Below are positions 1-9,099 of a stretch of DNA of 24,422 nt, piece by piece. The position numbers and the translations under genes were made by a program. The DNA is from Reticulitermes lucifugus. Its lineage: Eukaryota > Arthropoda > Insecta > Blattodea > Rhinotermitidae. Below the pieces are notes generated by a model that was not told where the DNA came from, did not search any database, and saw nothing but the letters and a program-made list of their open reading frames with translations. The first letter of the stretch is position 1; each line of letters starts with the position of its first letter. The stretch spans positions 1 through 24,422 of the forward strand of contig JAKCWW010009172.1 of NCBI GenBank assembly GCA_026260175.1, in the 5' to 3' direction.

Positions 1-780
1 AGGGTCACTGGAACTCACAAGCCCCTCTACCACGGCAAGGTGAAGATACCAACAAAGGGGAGAAAATTTTTACTGAGTCAAAATTAATCCTCAGGCAAAA
101 AGGCCAAAATGACCAATTGATGAAAGAAGACGTCACGTCAGTGTAGTTAAATAACCTTCCAGTTAGAGATAACTGTAGAGTGAGTACTACCAGAGTACGA
201 CGTTTGTAAAAAGGAAAAGCGAGTTCATTAAGTCCGCCACTGGAGTCACATTTATACACTCTATGCTCTCATGGTCCTCTTCCTTTAGGGTGAATTTTAG
301 TATTATCCTCCCACCTACGTCTAGGTCTCTTAAGTTACAATCTCTCTTCAGGTTTTCCATCCAGAATTAGTACAGGTTTCTTATAACTTCATGCGTGTTA
401 CATTTCCCGCATGTCCCAAATTCCTAGACTTAATCGTTATAATCAGTGCGGGCCTTAGCAAAGGCGGGGCCAGATTGCAATCCTTGTGGCGGGCACAAGT
501 CATTGTGCAGAGCAAAAAAAAAAAAGGACTAAAGATTTGGCATATTAACGTAAATTGGGATGAAAAATTAACACGGTCAATACTTATCATTTTTATTTAC
601 GTTTAATCAAGCAATCAGTCATACATATTATTTATTTAATTTGCCCCATGAGCGCGGGGCCCGATTGCGTCAAATCGGTCCAATCGGCATAAGGCCCGCC
701 CTGGCTGCAATAACATCACTGACGCTCACAGACTGTCACGTTCAATATCTAAAACTTAATTCTTCCTATTTCTTTCCGTC
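1..780. other. Non-coding stretch, nothing assigned
   Basis: I see no exon, RNA gene or identifiable transposon here. Short open frames on both strands have no family resemblance and no splice-site support. Around 445-500 and 640-700 there are two GC-rich patches that share wording (GGGGCC followed by GATTGC), suggesting a small degraded duplication or an unrecognised repeat. The plus strand has GACGTCACGTCA near 129, a CRE-like palindrome. Confidence 0.4.
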
Positions 781-1030
781 TTTCTTTATGTGGCGCAACA
801 GCCCAAATCGGGCCTAGACAACCTCATTGTTGAGGTTTCTATATTACACACAATCAGACACACACACGCGCGGTCTTGCAGTAGGTCTCCTCTGAACGAG
901 TGATTATCCCGTCGCAGAGGCCGCTACCTACACAACACACACCAACGCAAGGGACACACATACATCCCATCGGCGGTATTCGAACGCGCGATCCCAGAAA
1001 TCAAGCGGCTGCTGACCGACGCCTTAGACT
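781..1030 (-). repeat. SINE family A copy 1 (tRNA-Leu-like head), decayed
   Basis: Read on the minus strand, this copy follows the copy at 8112-8376 nearly throughout: TAAGGCG near the A box, a B-box-like GTTCGAATACCGCC, then the GTGTTGTGT segment, CTCTGCGACGGG, CACTCG, and a 3' end resembling GGGCTGTTGCGCCA followed by an A-rich tail. The A/B-box arrangement is that of a tRNA-derived SINE transcribed by RNA polymerase III. The 5' end is truncated or degraded where it abuts the next SINE at about 1033. Confidence 0.8.
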
Positions 1031-1032
1031 TA

Positions 1033-1222
1033 ATTATGGAAAGTAGAGGTAGAGCTCCACTCATTCTTAAATTCGGCACTAGATGTAGGTGAGTGTTTAA
1101 CTTCACGCCCCGGCCGCAACGTTTTGAGGAAGAGAAAAATCTGTTGCCCCTACCGGGATTCGGACCCCCGACCGTCCAGCCAGTAGCGTTGATGATATAT
1201 CCGCTACGCAACTACGGATCCT
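1033..1222 (-). repeat. SINE family B copy 1 (tRNA-derived), decayed
   Basis: On the minus strand this begins with a tRNA-like head (TAGTTGCGTAGCGG as A box, GGGTCCGAATCCCGG as B box). It continues into a body ending in GTGCCGAATTTAAGAATGAGTG and GAGCTCTACCTC. The same head and body recur at 3132-3352 and 12196-12480 on the minus strand and at 5310-5545 and 6735-6940 on the plus strand. The family assignment rests on those in-window repeats. No intact ORF is expected in a SINE. Confidence 0.8.
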
Positions 1223-2470
1223 AATCGTTCCTCTTACGTTTACCCAAATACAGTATTCCCTTTGACACTTTTTTTTTTCGCAAGGCGAGTTTTTTGTTGA
1301 AAGACAAGTTTCATGTCCATGTAAATTCATCATTATCAACATTACAAGGAAAATAATGGGTTTAGGACCATTAAGGCCTGTCTCTTGATCTTGAAGATTC
1401 TCTTACTCTTTCAATATTGTTTTGGTCTCCCCAGAAAACGACGTCCGCTCGGATGATACTGGAAAGCCAATGGTGGGAGATGATCATCTTACATTCTCGC
1501 CACATGTTTCCTCCATTTCTATTGGTACTGAACTATGTCTTGAACTATGTAGGATAGGCCTACTTGTAATTCTTTACGGATGCATGTGTTTCTTTGCTTG
1601 TCAAGCCTGGTTAACGTAAAATTAATCTACATACTTCAATTGTACTCCTGCTAAATTCTTACCCACATAAGCTAAAAAGTAAAATTAATTACATATTTTT
1701 TGTTTCGGAGTTTAAGTTTTACAATCTGAAACAAGAAGATTAAATATTCTCTTAGAAACAAAAATAATTTATCAAATTTTGTACTTTCATTTCAATCAGA
1801 ATATAATTTTAATTTGTTGTTGCCTCCCAAGTAAATAAGAGCTTGAATTTTGCTATAATTTAGTGATGAATGCCTTGACATTTCATAGTAAAATAATTTC
1901 TAACTTCGTGTAATGGTGGGATTATCTTCGGAAGGGATATTTGTAAGTGTAATAAATAAACGCCAGATAAATGAAACATATATAACAACAAAATGACATA
2001 TCAGAAAAACACGAAGTAAACGCTCCTACTTGTATAAGTTTTCAGGTTTTCAAGGCGGTTGTTGGTCAAATGATGGCCCTCCTTTAGATTTCTACACCGA
2101 ATAGTGTTTAAATGTTCCTACGTTTTCAAGGAATATACTGCGTACATCTTCAGGGTGAATGAATTGGCTCAAGTGGAAGCTGAAGTACTCATGACATGTT
2201 TGTTGGGTAAGCCCCGGCAAGGAAATAAAAGCCATCTAAACAATATAAATGAACGTATGACGTGGTTTGTATTTACGTACGCAGAATTAATCAGCATAAG
2301 TTATTTTGGCAACAGTGTTGCATCAGCTTCAAATCGTGGAAGGTGCATGACGTGAGACTCAAAAAGGAAGACTTCTGCATCACAGTCTTGCAACATATTC
2401 CAACTCACACCCCCCAGGCCGCATAATATATTATCACCATTATTATCATTATTTCATTTATTATTATAAC
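1223..2470. other. AT-rich non-coding stretch
   Basis: I see no gene, recognised repeat or paired splice sites. Open frames at 1422-1619 and 2104-2355 (plus) are short, start at arbitrary ATGs and lack any motif I recognise. I treat them as chance. Confidence 0.4.
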
Positions 2471-2725
2471 ATGTGCCAATCGGGGTGGCCGTGAGGCCTA
2501 AGGCGTGGGTCTGCGACAACTCGCTTACTGGGACTGCGGGTTCTAATCCCGCCGGGGGCATGGATGTCTGTCTCTTGTGAGTGTTGTGTGTTGTGAAGTA
2601 GAGGTCTCTGCGACGGGCCGATCACTCGGCCGGAGTGTGGTGTGTCTGAGTGTGATCTCGAAACTTCAACAGTGGCGAGGCCTATGCCCGCTAGGGCTGT
2701 CGAGCCAAGAAAATGCAAAAAAATT
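2471..2725 (+). repeat. SINE family A copy 2 (tRNA-Leu-like head)
   Basis: The plus strand shows a tRNA-like head (GAGGCCTAAGGCG as D arm/A box; GGTTCTAATCCC as a B box with one change). Then come ATGGATGTCTGTCTCTTGTG, the GTGTTGTGTGTTGT segment, CTCTGCGACGGGCC, a GAGTGTGGTGTGTCTGAGTG stretch and a 3' end GGGCTGTCGAGCCAAGAAAA with an A-rich tail. It is close to the copy at 8112-8376 but lacks the middle GGGTCCTACT part. Confidence 0.88.
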
Positions 2726-2861
2726 GTGGTTGTTGGTTGTTTCAGTCTTACACTGGTTAAAAATTGTATAAAAGTTGAACAATCTATGCTGTTTTGATAT
2801 CCTGTTTATCGGAGTAAGTTGCCTGTTGGGTGGGCTGTTCTCACAAACAACCACAATTTTT
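2719..2861. repeat. 16-bp perfect inverted repeat flanking 111 bp
   Basis: AAAAATTGTGGTTGTT at 2719-2734 is the exact reverse complement of AACAACCACAATTTTT at 2846-2861. A related word GGTTAAAAATTGTAT also occurs inside (about 2756). The arrangement would suit a tiny MITE or a terminal structure of the retroelement that carries the adjacent hammerhead motif. I see no clear target-site duplication, so the nature is open. Confidence 0.55.
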
Positions 2862-2960
2862 AACTTTTATTTATTTTAAACAGTGTATCTGAACAATTGT
2901 AAAGAACTCATGTAAATAATTGTGCCAGTTCGTGTAACTAGTGTGCGATTTTAGATAATG

Positions 2961-3007
2961 TGTCCCTGAAGATGAACCCAGGTTAGGGATTCGAAACATG
3001 TAGGACA
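2961..3007 (+). ncRNA. Type I hammerhead ribozyme-like motif (Penelope-type)
   Basis: The conserved hammerhead core is present in order. Stem I 5' strand TGTCC is at 2961-2965, core CTGAAGA (consensus CUGANGA) at 2966-2972, and a stem II hairpin GAACCC/GGGATTC with one bulged A at 2974-2992. GAAA follows at 2993-2996, then a minimal stem III CATG, cleavage triplet GTA ending at 3002, and stem I 3' strand GGACA at 3003-3007, which pairs fully with TGTCC. A very short palindromic stem III is characteristic of hammerheads in Penelope-like retroelements, where activity is thought to need tandem or dimeric copies. No reverse transcriptase is visible nearby, so this is probably an element remnant. 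Confidence 0.7.
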
Positions 3008-3131
3008 GTGAAAGTACACAGTTAATGTGATTGAATTGTACATTTGTCGGACTTTAAATATGAAGTTGAAATGTACGGAATGAATAATATTAAGCAAAGT
3101 TGTTTCTGACCACGCCATGAAAACATACGGG

Positions 3132-3352
3132 GGAGTGAAGGTACAGCTCCACTCTTTGTTAACCTCGGCACTAGATGGCGTGGGCTTTCAGCTTCGCATT
3201 CCGGCCGCTTTAACCCAAAGGAAAGAGTTCGCGATACACATTGGATAGGATTCCGGGTGGGCCACAGACCTGGTCTGGACGATGTTGAAAAGAGAAAAAT
3301 CTCTTGCCCTTCCCGGATATCGAATAACGATACACAGACGTCCAGTTCTCAG
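3132..3352 (-). repeat. SINE family B copy 2, decayed
   Basis: The plus strand reads AGGTACAGCTCCACTC, then GGCACTAGATGGCGTGGG, CCGGCCGCTTTAACCC, GGTCTGGACGATG and CCCGGATATCGAATAACG. This is the same order of words as at 1033-1222 and 12196-12480. The B box region (minus strand CGATATCCGGG) is mutated. Orientation is minus, with the tRNA-like head at the right end. Confidence 0.78.
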
Positions 3353-4110
3353 GTTGCCTGTTAATGTATATGAATGTGAAATGTCTCGCTCCAAGGAAAA
3401 AATACGGGACTGAAGTCTAACAGAGCAAGCAACAGGAGCAACGGGCTGCGTAGGTATACAAGTATAACAGGCACGGGAGAGGTGACAAGTGCATGCAAAA
3501 TTTTCGTCGAAAAATGTGAAAGGAATCGAACACTTGAAAGCTCACTTCGTCGATGAAAGGACATTAAAACGTATCTTAAATAAACAGTGTGCGAGGTGTG
3601 GAATAAACTGAGCTTGCCGATACGTCCTGTGACGTGCTATTGCGAACGCGAACAGTGGCACACACACAGCCCACTGTCAGATGCGCTGACGTGACCTCTG
3701 GCTTCAGCTGTGACGTAGGGGTTTCATCACCCACCTTGCTTTTAATGTTCACGTCATGCACCATTCTTGACACGAGGCTGGCAGAACAGTGTTGCCAAAA
3801 TAACGGACGTTCCTGCTTTATCCTCCCTCCTTTCATATGTCAGATTTCAGATTCCTCTGCCTGGACTTCTTTCAGCAAGTACAGCATGCTGAAGTGTAGG
3901 GCCCTCAATGCGGTTTCATAGCATGTGAGGAAATGTGATCATCGCAGCAAACTTCAACTGCTGCCAGAGGTCTCTGCTCCATAGAGTGAGTCAAACGCTA
4001 GTGCCATGCGTTAATATTTATTTTTGGCTTATTTATGACGCTTTCACATGCTGAAATTACAACGTACAATACAGGATGAGTAATGAATATGAAAGGGTAT
4101 GAAAACGTTC
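3353..4110. other. Non-coding stretch with an unassigned CpG-rich patch
   Basis: The part from about 3600 to 3920 is richer in CpG than its surroundings and open on both strands (plus 3634-3921, minus 3576-3836). Neither translation resembles a family I know, and I see no convincing acceptor plus donor pair. The rest shows nothing recognisable. Confidence 0.35.
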
Positions 4111-4115
4111 GGTCG

Positions 4116-4262
4116 TACCCTAATTTTGGGTAGGCCTACCATCCCGTAATTTGTATGGATGGACGGAGGAAAACCCCTAAAATCTGCATTCAGGATAATC
4201 TGTTTCGGAGCCGAGATGTGAACCCGAGACCTCCCGAATAAGAAACAGCTGTGCCAAACAAC
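4116..4262 (-). repeat. SINE family C copy 1 (tRNA-derived), decayed
   Basis: On the minus strand a B-box-like GGGTTCACATCTCGGCTCCG is followed by GATTATCCTGAATG, AGGGGTTTTCCTCC and CCATCC. This is the head-to-body transition of many arthropod tRNA-derived SINEs. A related copy lies at 4990-5135 in the same orientation (TTCGAATCTCGGCTTC, then GGATTATCC). The A box is too degraded for me to place. Confidence 0.6.
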
Positions 4263-4398
4263 TTGATAGCGATGCTCAGTGACGTGTGAATTATTTGTAT
4301 TTATTTGTGCTTTATTTACTAACACTCGGTCATGAATCTTTCGTCTATAGAGATTAAAATATACCGAAATACAATTTTGCTTGTTGCTTGATACAGGC

Positions 4399-4866
4399 GT
4401 GAAACTTGGTGTCTTACATTAAGGGAAGGCCATAGGCTGAGGGTGTTGAGAAATAAGCTTGGGCCTAAGAGGGAGGAAGTAACAGGAGAACGAGGATAAT
4501 TGGGTGTGAAGCTTCATGATTTGTATTTCTGACCGGATATTATTAGGGTGATCAAGTCAAGGACGATGAGATGAGAAGGCATGTGGAACATACAGGAAGA
4601 GAAATGCATAAAGGGTTTTGGTATGGCAACCTGAAAGAAAAAAGACCACTTGGAAGACATAGGCGTAGATGGGAGGGTGTTATTAAAATGGATCTTAAAG
4701 AAATACGATGTGAATGGACTGGATTCATTTGGCTCAGGACAGAGACAAACGGCGTGCTCTTGCAACGCGGTAATAAACATTTGGGTTCCGTAAATTGCGG
4801 AGTATTTCTTGAGTACCAGAGGAATTATTAGCTTCTCAAGAATGACTCTGGTCAATGCAGTTAGTT
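4399..4866 (+). pseudogene. RTE-type LINE, C-terminal tail of reverse transcriptase ORF (broken copy 1)
   Basis: Translating with frameshifts gives, in order, ETWCLTLREGHRLRV (from 4400), a GPKREEVTGE segment, KLHDLY, PDIIRVIKS, then the open stretch 4571-4831. That stretch holds the hallmark KRPLGRHRRRWEGVIKMDLK (about 4640-4699) and the W..LRTETN segment. The reading then shifts to a tail resembling NTFGFRKLRSIS-type ends, finishing with SFSRM-like codons before 4866. I know this order (LRE..RLRV, EVTGEW.KLH, KRPLGRPRRRWED.I.MDL) from the C-terminus of RTE-clade non-LTR retrotransposon proteins of insects. Only this 3' end is present, as expected for 5'-truncated insertions. Several stops and shifts make it non-functional. 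Related copies are at 14068-14385 (plus) and 19691-20110 (minus). Confidence 0.85.
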
Positions 4867-4989
4867 CGTTAGTCGGTTAAGACTGCCGTCTGTGGCTAAG
4901 AATATACAGCGTTGAACAATGTGATGATTAGTTAACTGACTCATGAACTGAAAATGATATAGTAGGAAAGAGAAGGAACTGGTCGCGAC

Positions 4990-5135
4990 CTAATTTGAGG
5001 GATTATCCAGGCATTTGTGTGGAAGATCTGAGTAAAATCACGAAACACTCGGTGAGGATAATCCGTATTGAAGCCGAGATTCGAAGCAGGCACTTAAAAT
5101 ACACAAACCAGAAAGCTTACCGCTTGAAACAGTTT
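4990..5135 (-). repeat. SINE family C copy 2 (tRNA-derived), decayed
   Basis: The minus strand shows GCTTCGAATCTCGGCTTC as a B-box region followed by GGATTATCCTCACCGAG and later GCCTGGATAATCCC. This parallels the copy at 4116-4262. The copy is old, and its boundaries are approximate. Confidence 0.5.
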
Positions 5136-5309
5136 GTTCTGCGGTGTCAGTTATAGCGTGCTGATGTGCGTAGTTACACAAAAAATCACTCAAATTAACA
5201 TGGGAGATTCAGTAGTTAAAGAAACCAATATAATTTTTGTAGGCAAGGAAGTCGCTGGTCGCTGTGGTGGGTGCGACGAATGACATGGTTAGCCTGTTGG
5301 TGTAGAATT

Positions 5310-5545
5310 GGGAACTATAACAAGGTGAGCCGGATAGTTCCAGTTACTGCAGTGACTAGGCTATGGGTTGAACGACCGGACAGTCGTGGTTCGATTCCCG
5401 GGTGGTGGGGGAATTTTTATCTCACTGTTAACCGCTCTACCCTGCCTCCTCTCCAACGGGCGTGGGCTGTTACCAATGGAGTAAAGTGGTCGGAGCGTGG
5501 ACCGAACCACTCATCTCGTTTTAATGTGTCATTTAACGACGCTGA
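5310..5545 (+). repeat. SINE family B copy 3 (plus orientation)
   Basis: The plus strand carries a tRNA-like head ending in the B box GTGGTTCGATTCCCGG (about 5388-5402). The family body follows: GGTGGTGGGGG, GGAGTAAAGTGGTCGGAGCGTG and GACCGAACCACTCATC. The body words match GTAAAGCGGCC...GACCA.CCAC.CATC at 6735-6940 and the reverse complement of 12196-12480. The open frame 5271-5552 across it is incidental. Confidence 0.78.
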
Positions 5546-6286
5546 CATTTGATAAGATTGTAAGTACAGCTCCGATGATATATGAAACGTTGGTGGAATG
5601 ATACTGGGAGGGGATAAACCAGTAAAAACATGTTCCGGTAACATTTTGTCCCCCAAAAATCCCATATGCACTGGCGTAGGAATGAAGGCCCTCCACACAC
5701 AGTGAGACGCCGACGACTAACCACCTGTGCCATGAAACAGTTCGTCACCACCTGTAGTGCCGATAGTTAAGAAACACTTCCCTGAAAGTCATTCCTGGAG
5801 TGTTGCATAATTAACTGTGAAAGGGTACACACTGCATTGGAAAGTTGAGGAATGCACAAATTAGTCCCAATTTATACCAATTTCAACTGAATCATCGTTA
5901 GTATAGTACTTTCCAATGTTTTTGTAGTGAATATGGAAATAACGCCACTACGTTTTTGAAAAAATAATCAGCTCATTACTTTCCAGACAGCAGGTTTAAC
6001 AGAGCTTGTCGGCTAGTAGCTTTTAAGGTTACGTGGACCTACTTTGTGCCATTCATTACACACACTCATTCATTATTTTTGTTACCCTTTCAGGACAAAG
6101 TGGCCCCTCCATGTACACGTGCATTAACACTTACAAGCTCTGCATTTTCCCGTGCAGAAAGTATTTATAGGTTTCGTAAGATTCTGAGAACAAAGAGCTA
6201 TAATTTCCCTTAACTGCATTAAGGAATTCGTCTTTGTAATTGAGACTGTGAGCGTGTTGTGTGCGGTAAGATATGATATTTTAAAT
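5546..6286. other. Non-coding stretch, nothing assigned
   Basis: No gene, RNA or repeat that I recognise. Short open frames near 5533-5751 and 6124-6309 (minus) have no supporting signals. Confidence 0.4.
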
Positions 6287-6329
6287 ATCTGTTGCATGAA
6301 ATTCGACAATCTGTTGCATGAAATTCGAC
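6287..6329 (+). repeat. Tandem duplication, two 21-bp copies with 22-bp period
   Basis: The 21-bp word from ATCTGTTGCATG to AATTCGAC occurs at 6287-6307 and again, identically, at 6309-6329. Identity is complete, so the duplication is probably recent, for example from replication slippage. Confidence 0.95.
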
Positions 6330-6334
6330 TATCA

Positions 6335-6440
6335 AGTAGGCCGTGCCTTGGCTCAGACGGTTATTAGTCGGCCTCCCACCGCGGAAGCTCGGTTTCGATT
6401 TATGGTGGACAAACTGGCATTGGGACAGAACTTTTTCCCA
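6335..6440 (+). repeat. tRNA-derived SINE head
   Basis: TTGGCTCAGACGG (about 6347-6359) fits an RNA polymerase III A box. It is followed after GTCGGCCTCCCACCGCGGAAG by GGTTTCGATTTATGG, a B box with a one-base insertion. It could be the head of the family B body at 6735-6940, with unrelated sequence between, or a separate SINE. The copy is decayed. Confidence 0.55.
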
Positions 6441-6734
6441 TTACTTCCGTTCTTCCCTGTCAATATCATTCCACAAATGCTCCGTTCATCTTCATCTACA
6501 TGCTGCTCTTACCAGAAGGATCAGTGGACGAAGCCTGAGAACTTTCAAAAAGCAATGCTCTTTCGAAAATCGGGGCGAATCGGATAGAAAAGTACTTTAA
6601 ACTTTCTTTCGACAATAAAAGAGTAAAATTCCTTTAGTAATTTGTTGATAAATAATACAATTTTCAAATATTGTCTACGCGCTGGACAATCAAGGAGAGC
6701 AGGAAACTGATCTCTTCTCGAAAGCGTCCAGAGA

Positions 6735-6940
6735 AGCTCTAGGGCCCACCCACCCTCCTATTCAATGGTTGTCGGTGGTGCTTTGCGCGGAGTAAAGCGG
6801 CCTGGGAGTGCAGCTGACCAGACCACTCATCCCATCCAATGTCGAGATTAAGTAAAGGCAGAGCTATTCCTTCTTTCCACCACCTATCCTCGCAGCGTAG
6901 ACAGAAAAATTTTCCTTTACTTTAACTTTACTTATATCAA
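6735..6940 (+). repeat. SINE family B copy 4, body and 3' tail
   Basis: GGAGTAAAGCGGCCTGGGAG, then GACCAGACCACTCATCC, AATGTCGAGATTAAG and GCAGAGCTATTCCTTC match the body of the family B copies. The segment ends in a short CTTTA-type tail (CCTTTACTTTAACTTTACTT, 6915-6934). The minus-strand copy at 12196-12480 also ends in CTTTAC repeats, so this looks like the family's 3' terminus. Confidence 0.7.
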
Positions 6941-8111
6941 ACACAACACTGAAATTAAATTTAAAAACCTGATCGCATTTGCAACGCATTTTGACGAAAA
7001 ATTTTAATTGTCCTTGCTCATGTTTTGTTACTTTTGCTGTGCATAAATTAAAGAATTTAGCTCAGGTATTTTTTATCGGGGTTCGATACGGTGTGATTTC
7101 TTATCTGCCGGGGGAGCACGGGTATATGATTGGTAGATATGTGGGCCTACCTGACAGTGAATTTAGTGCTGCAGCATGAGAAACTTTCACATACTCTGCT
7201 GATCGCACATTTAAGTATAATATCGAAATGCTTTTAACATTTATTAATGCCACTTTCATAGAATGAATTTCCTTCATATCCCTCTTTTTTTTCAAATGTC
7301 GGAGTGGCAGAATACACAATTGATTGTAACGATGTTTACAAAAAGAGGGTTGTGGCAGCTTTTGTCGAAAGGCAAAGAGATTTCTAGTTACACTGTCAAA
7401 TGTTATACATTCTGTTTGCCACTTATTCAGATTTCAGTAACGGCAACTGAGAGAAGACTGCATTAAGTTATGAAAGGACTCGTTTTTTTAGTTTTTGTGG
7501 GCATTCCTGTACTATAATAGGGCTGGTAAAGGCAGCGTGTATAAGAATTCGAAAAATTTACATATCCGATGCCCTACAACAACAGCCTTCTCGAATCACG
7601 TTACTGTTCATGGATGGCTAATTGCGGTCACTGCGTCTTATATTAAATAGTCATTCCCAACGCAACAAACTACCAAATGCCAAACTAGATGCTGACAAAG
7701 TTACGTAATGTTCCTCATAAATAAGAATTTTAAGTTCAAATACAAGTACGAGTTATTTTTATGATTTCACCCTAATGGTTTCTACGGACCAAAACTGTGT
7801 TAACGGAACCCACAGGTTCTAACACCACTAACACAAATCGCCGTCACTGGGGACTTTCTTTATCCAGATCCATCTACCTCAGGACCACGCAACATCCCCA
7901 TGATCCACCTTAATATTATCCTCCTGTCTTTTTTTATTTGGTTATCCAAGTACAGTTTCCACTAAAATATTGTATTCACTCTGTGTCTTCCAATTTCTAG
8001 ACATATAACTTGCCTATCCTAACCTTACTGATTTAACTTACTATCGTAAGGACTCTACGAGACCTGTGTAACTTACTAAATTCCTTGTTGTGAAATAATA
8101 TGTTACGAAAA
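6941..8111. other. AT-rich non-coding stretch
   Basis: No recognisable gene or repeat. Open frames 6979-7179 and 7263-7466 (plus) and 7101-7319 (minus) lack motifs, a coding-type base pattern and splice context. Confidence 0.4.
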
Positions 8112-8376
8112 TGCCTATCCCAGAGGCCGGCGCGCGGTCTAAGGCGTGGGTCTGTGGCCGTTCGCTTGCTGGGATTGCGGGTTCGAATCCCGCCGGCGGC
8201 ATGGATGTCTGTCTCTTGTGAGTGTTGTGTGTTGTCAGGTAGAGGTCTCTGCGTCGGGCTGGTCACTCGGCCAGAGGGGTCCTACTGAGTGTGGTGTGTC
8301 TAACTGAGTTTGATCGTGAAGCCTCGGCAATGAGTAGGCCTTGGCCCACTAGGGGCTGTCGCGCCATGAAAAAAAA
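8112..8376 (+). repeat. SINE family A copy 3, best preserved, tRNA-Leu-like head
   Basis: GCCGGCG at 8126-8132 and CGGCGGC at 8194-8200 can pair at 6 of 7 positions as a tRNA acceptor stem. GCGGTCTAAGGCG (8134-8146) is the D-arm/A-box wording of tRNA-Leu. GCGGGTTCGAATCCCGC holds a perfect B box (GGTTCGAATCC, 8180-8190). The SINE body follows and ends in an A run at 8369-8376. Flanks GTTACGAAAA (8102-8111) and GTTACAACAA (8377-8386) agree at 8 of 10 positions and may be the target-site duplication. The tRNA-Leu origin is inferred from the D arm. Confidence 0.9.
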
Positions 8377-8718
8377 GTTACAACAATTTGTCTTATCCTT
8401 CTGTTCTTCAAATATACTTCGCTGACATTTCGAAATATATGGTACTTTAATCCGAATATGAACTCGATTCTTACACGCTTTCCATTGTCATATATGACGA
8501 CAGTGTACGTAAATATTATTGACGTTATGTATTGAAATTGTATGTACACTCACAATTTCTGTTATAATTGTATCAACCACACCTTGCAAGGGTCTTGCGT
8601 TAAGCNGGAAGGAGGGGATTACATGAGCTGGCTGTCCTCCCCAACCTATAGGGAGATTAGCCCCATCTCAGTACAAGTGTTTGGATACCCTGTCAATGTC
8701 ACAAGGGATGAAAGACTT

Positions 8719-8808
8719 GTGTGAAGCTATAATGGCATTATGACGTCAGGGTCCGCGGGCAAGACTCGTATAGGACAACAGTGTAAGTCTTGACCAATAG
8801 CTTCACAC
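8719..8808. repeat. 12-bp perfect inverted repeat inside the LTR-like segment
   Basis: GTGTGAAGCTAT (8719-8730) and ATAGCTTCACAC (8797-8808) are exact reverse complements. A further inner pair, AAGACT (8761-8766) and AGTCTT (8786-8791), is nested inside. Together they could fold into a two-tier stem or bound a small insertion. TGACGTCA lies within the loop. Confidence 0.6.
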
Positions 8809-8870
8809 GACCACACCCAAGACCCCTCTGCTATGACGTATGATTTTCACACGACACCTCCCTAATTACG

Positions 8871-8879
8871 TATATAAAC
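8871..8879 (+). promoter_or_regulatory. TATA box of the LTR-like promoter
   Basis: TATATAAAC lies mid-way in the LTR-like segment, about 125 bp downstream of a perfect CRE palindrome. Position and composition suit an RNA polymerase II promoter of an LTR retrotransposon. Activity is inferred only. Confidence 0.4.
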
Positions 8880-9099
8880 TGATGTATGTGTAGCACTGGA
8901 GGACACTCCGGCACTTTCACCTTTGGTATATTTCAGTCAACCAACCTGTAACTTATAATAATTTCAAATATATATATCTTTGTGTCAAACCTTCTTCTAA
9001 GTGGACTTGGAAGTCATTCCATAAGTGTCCTAACGGATCCATCATCAGACTCCGCTCGGTCAACAACAAGATCCAACTACCAGCTCCCGGGATATAACA

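Larger units (their letters stand above)
8607..9099 (+). mobile_element. Gypsy-like 3' LTR with polypurine tract
   Basis: A polypurine tract GGAAGGAGGGGA (8607-8618) is followed by TTACATGAGC. About 480 bp downstream the segment closes with ATATAACA (9092-9099), roughly the inverted counterpart of a TGTTACAT-type LTR start. Between them lie promoter-like elements: a perfect CRE palindrome TGACGTCA (8741-8748), a second TGACGTA (8834), and TATATAAAC (8871-8879). This is the layout of a retrotransposon LTR joined to the last bases of its internal region. The exact termini, the family (gypsy versus other) and any target duplication are uncertain, since the expected TG start is altered. One undetermined base (8606) lies next to the polypurine tract. 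No gag or pol is left. Confidence 0.5.

Noticed and set aside
3576..3921. Overlapping open frames on both strands in a CpG-richer patch
   Set aside because: No recognisable domain and no paired splice sites; kept as an unassigned patch.
8126..8200. Possible functional tRNA-Leu gene
   Set aside because: Only the acceptor, D arm and T arm are tRNA-like. The anticodon and variable arms do not fold, and SINE body sequence follows, so it is a SINE head.
8100..8288. Open frames on both strands through the SINE (GGIRTRNPS-type peptide)
   Set aside because: These are well-known spurious translations of a tRNA-derived repeat, not proteins.
9040..9060. Minus-strand CTGATGATGGATCC, hammerhead-like start
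   Set aside because: No stem II followed by GAAA and no cleavage triplet in a sensible position.
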